Shown: piece by piece, positions 5,220 to 5,430 of the stretch
Layout of the letters: every line of letters begins with the position of its first letter
Numbering within the stretch: position 1 is the first letter of the stretch
DNA from: an uncultured Erysipelotrichaceae bacterium
GTDB lineage: Bacteria > Bacillota_I > Bacilli_A > RF39 > UBA660
Direction: 5' to 3'
DNA: 5,430 nucleotides
NCBI GenBank assembly: GCA_902783345.1
Contig: CACZQI010000036.1
Coordinates: forward strand, 1 to 5,430
Position numbers and translations under genes: made by a program
Notes under the pieces: model-generated
Databases searched by the model: none
What the model was told of the DNA's origin: nothing
Seen by the model: the letters and a program-made list of their open reading frames with translations, nothing else

Positions 5220-5430
5220 AGAAGAAGTTGCGATGCTTATTGAAGAGTTTTTAAAACAAAGAATAGATGGAATGAAAAATGAAAAAGGTGTTTATATTAC
5301 TCCTGCTTTTCCTAAATTATTATATGTTTTAGAAGAAGATAATATTCATCCAAAAAGTAAATATTATTATTTGACAAAGTTAGCAGCTAAGTGTACTGCA
5401 AAGAGAATGGTTCCTGATTATATTTCTGAA
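4962..5430. repeat. Large diverged inverted repeat of nrdD coding sequence
   Basis: Positions 5215-5430 on the plus strand align without gaps to 5177-4962 on the minus strand, with the centre of symmetry at about 5196. By hand count 182 of 216 bases match (about 84%) and 64 of 72 residues match. The innermost 21 bases (5157-5177 against 5215-5235) match at 19 positions around a 37-base centre. The right arm reaches the window edge, so the true repeat may be longer. Confidence 0.9.
5206..5430 (+). CDS. nrdD: Second nrdD-like fragment, opposite strand (partial at both ends)
   Basis: Reading forward from about 5206 in the frame of 5221, the plus strand encodes TDKYKEEVAMLIEEF, then KNEKGVYITPAFPKLLYV and AAKCTAKRMVPDYISE. 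This is an internal NrdD segment, equivalent to residues 14-86 of the minus-strand fragment. It stays open to the window edge. No credible start or ribosome binding site is visible: the first in-frame ATG (5233-5235) falls inside a conserved helix. The N-terminal half of the enzyme is therefore missing here too. It differs from the minus copy at 34 of 216 bases, often at silent positions, with eight residue changes (for example Trp to Tyr). That pattern means it evolved under selection as its own gene and is not a simple copy of the facing strand. It may be a true paralogue fragment or the end of a mis-joined sequence. Confidence 0.85.

Noticed and set aside
5157..5235. The central inverted repeat as a terminator or RNA hairpin
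   Set aside because: The two 21-base arms are homologous codons of two nrdD sequences and the repeat continues to the window edge; there is no U tract, and the symmetry is explained by the inverted genes.

Overview
The window comes from an AT-rich, anaerobic, low-GC Gram-positive-type bacterium. The support is AT-biased third codon positions, strong AGGAGG-like ribosome binding sites, U-tract terminators, and an oxygen-sensitive class III ribonucleotide reductase. TGG encodes tryptophan and TGA serves as a stop (end of ku), so the standard bacterial code applies rather than the Mycoplasma code. An uncultured gut Bacilli or Erysipelotrichia/RF39-like lineage fits best, but that placement is inference.

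Almost everything lies on the minus strand, so transcription runs right to left. From the right: a 5'-truncated nrdD followed two bases later by nrdG (anaerobic dNTP synthesis) and a terminator. Next is a single-gene Fic-domain unit with its own promoter, a TTG start and a terminator. Then comes tRNA-Gln(CUG), followed 19 bases later by a small protein with a cysteine-rich head and a thioredoxin/glutaredoxin-like body, and a terminator. A ku gene and an ATP-dependent DNA ligase gene follow, overlapping by ATGA, and form a minimal non-homologous end-joining operon. At the left edge is the start of a secreted protein with a SipW/camelysin-like signal peptide.

The most unusual structure is at the right end. 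The last ~215 bases encode, on the plus strand, a second NrdD segment that mirrors codon for codon and without gaps the minus-strand nrdD. Over 72 codons I count about 84% base and 89% residue identity. Many of the differences are silent, so these look like two separately evolved nrdD sequences joined head to head, both lacking their N-terminal halves. This is either a real inverted rearrangement between nrdD paralogues or a chimeric join in the assembly; the sequence alone cannot decide.

Other points: the Fic protein has Gln where the catalytic His of the Fic motif should be; the thioredoxin-like protein has lost its CxxC but gained a nine-cysteine head; all three terminators overlap the stop codon of the gene they end. 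I see no CRISPR array, IS element or complete novel system.
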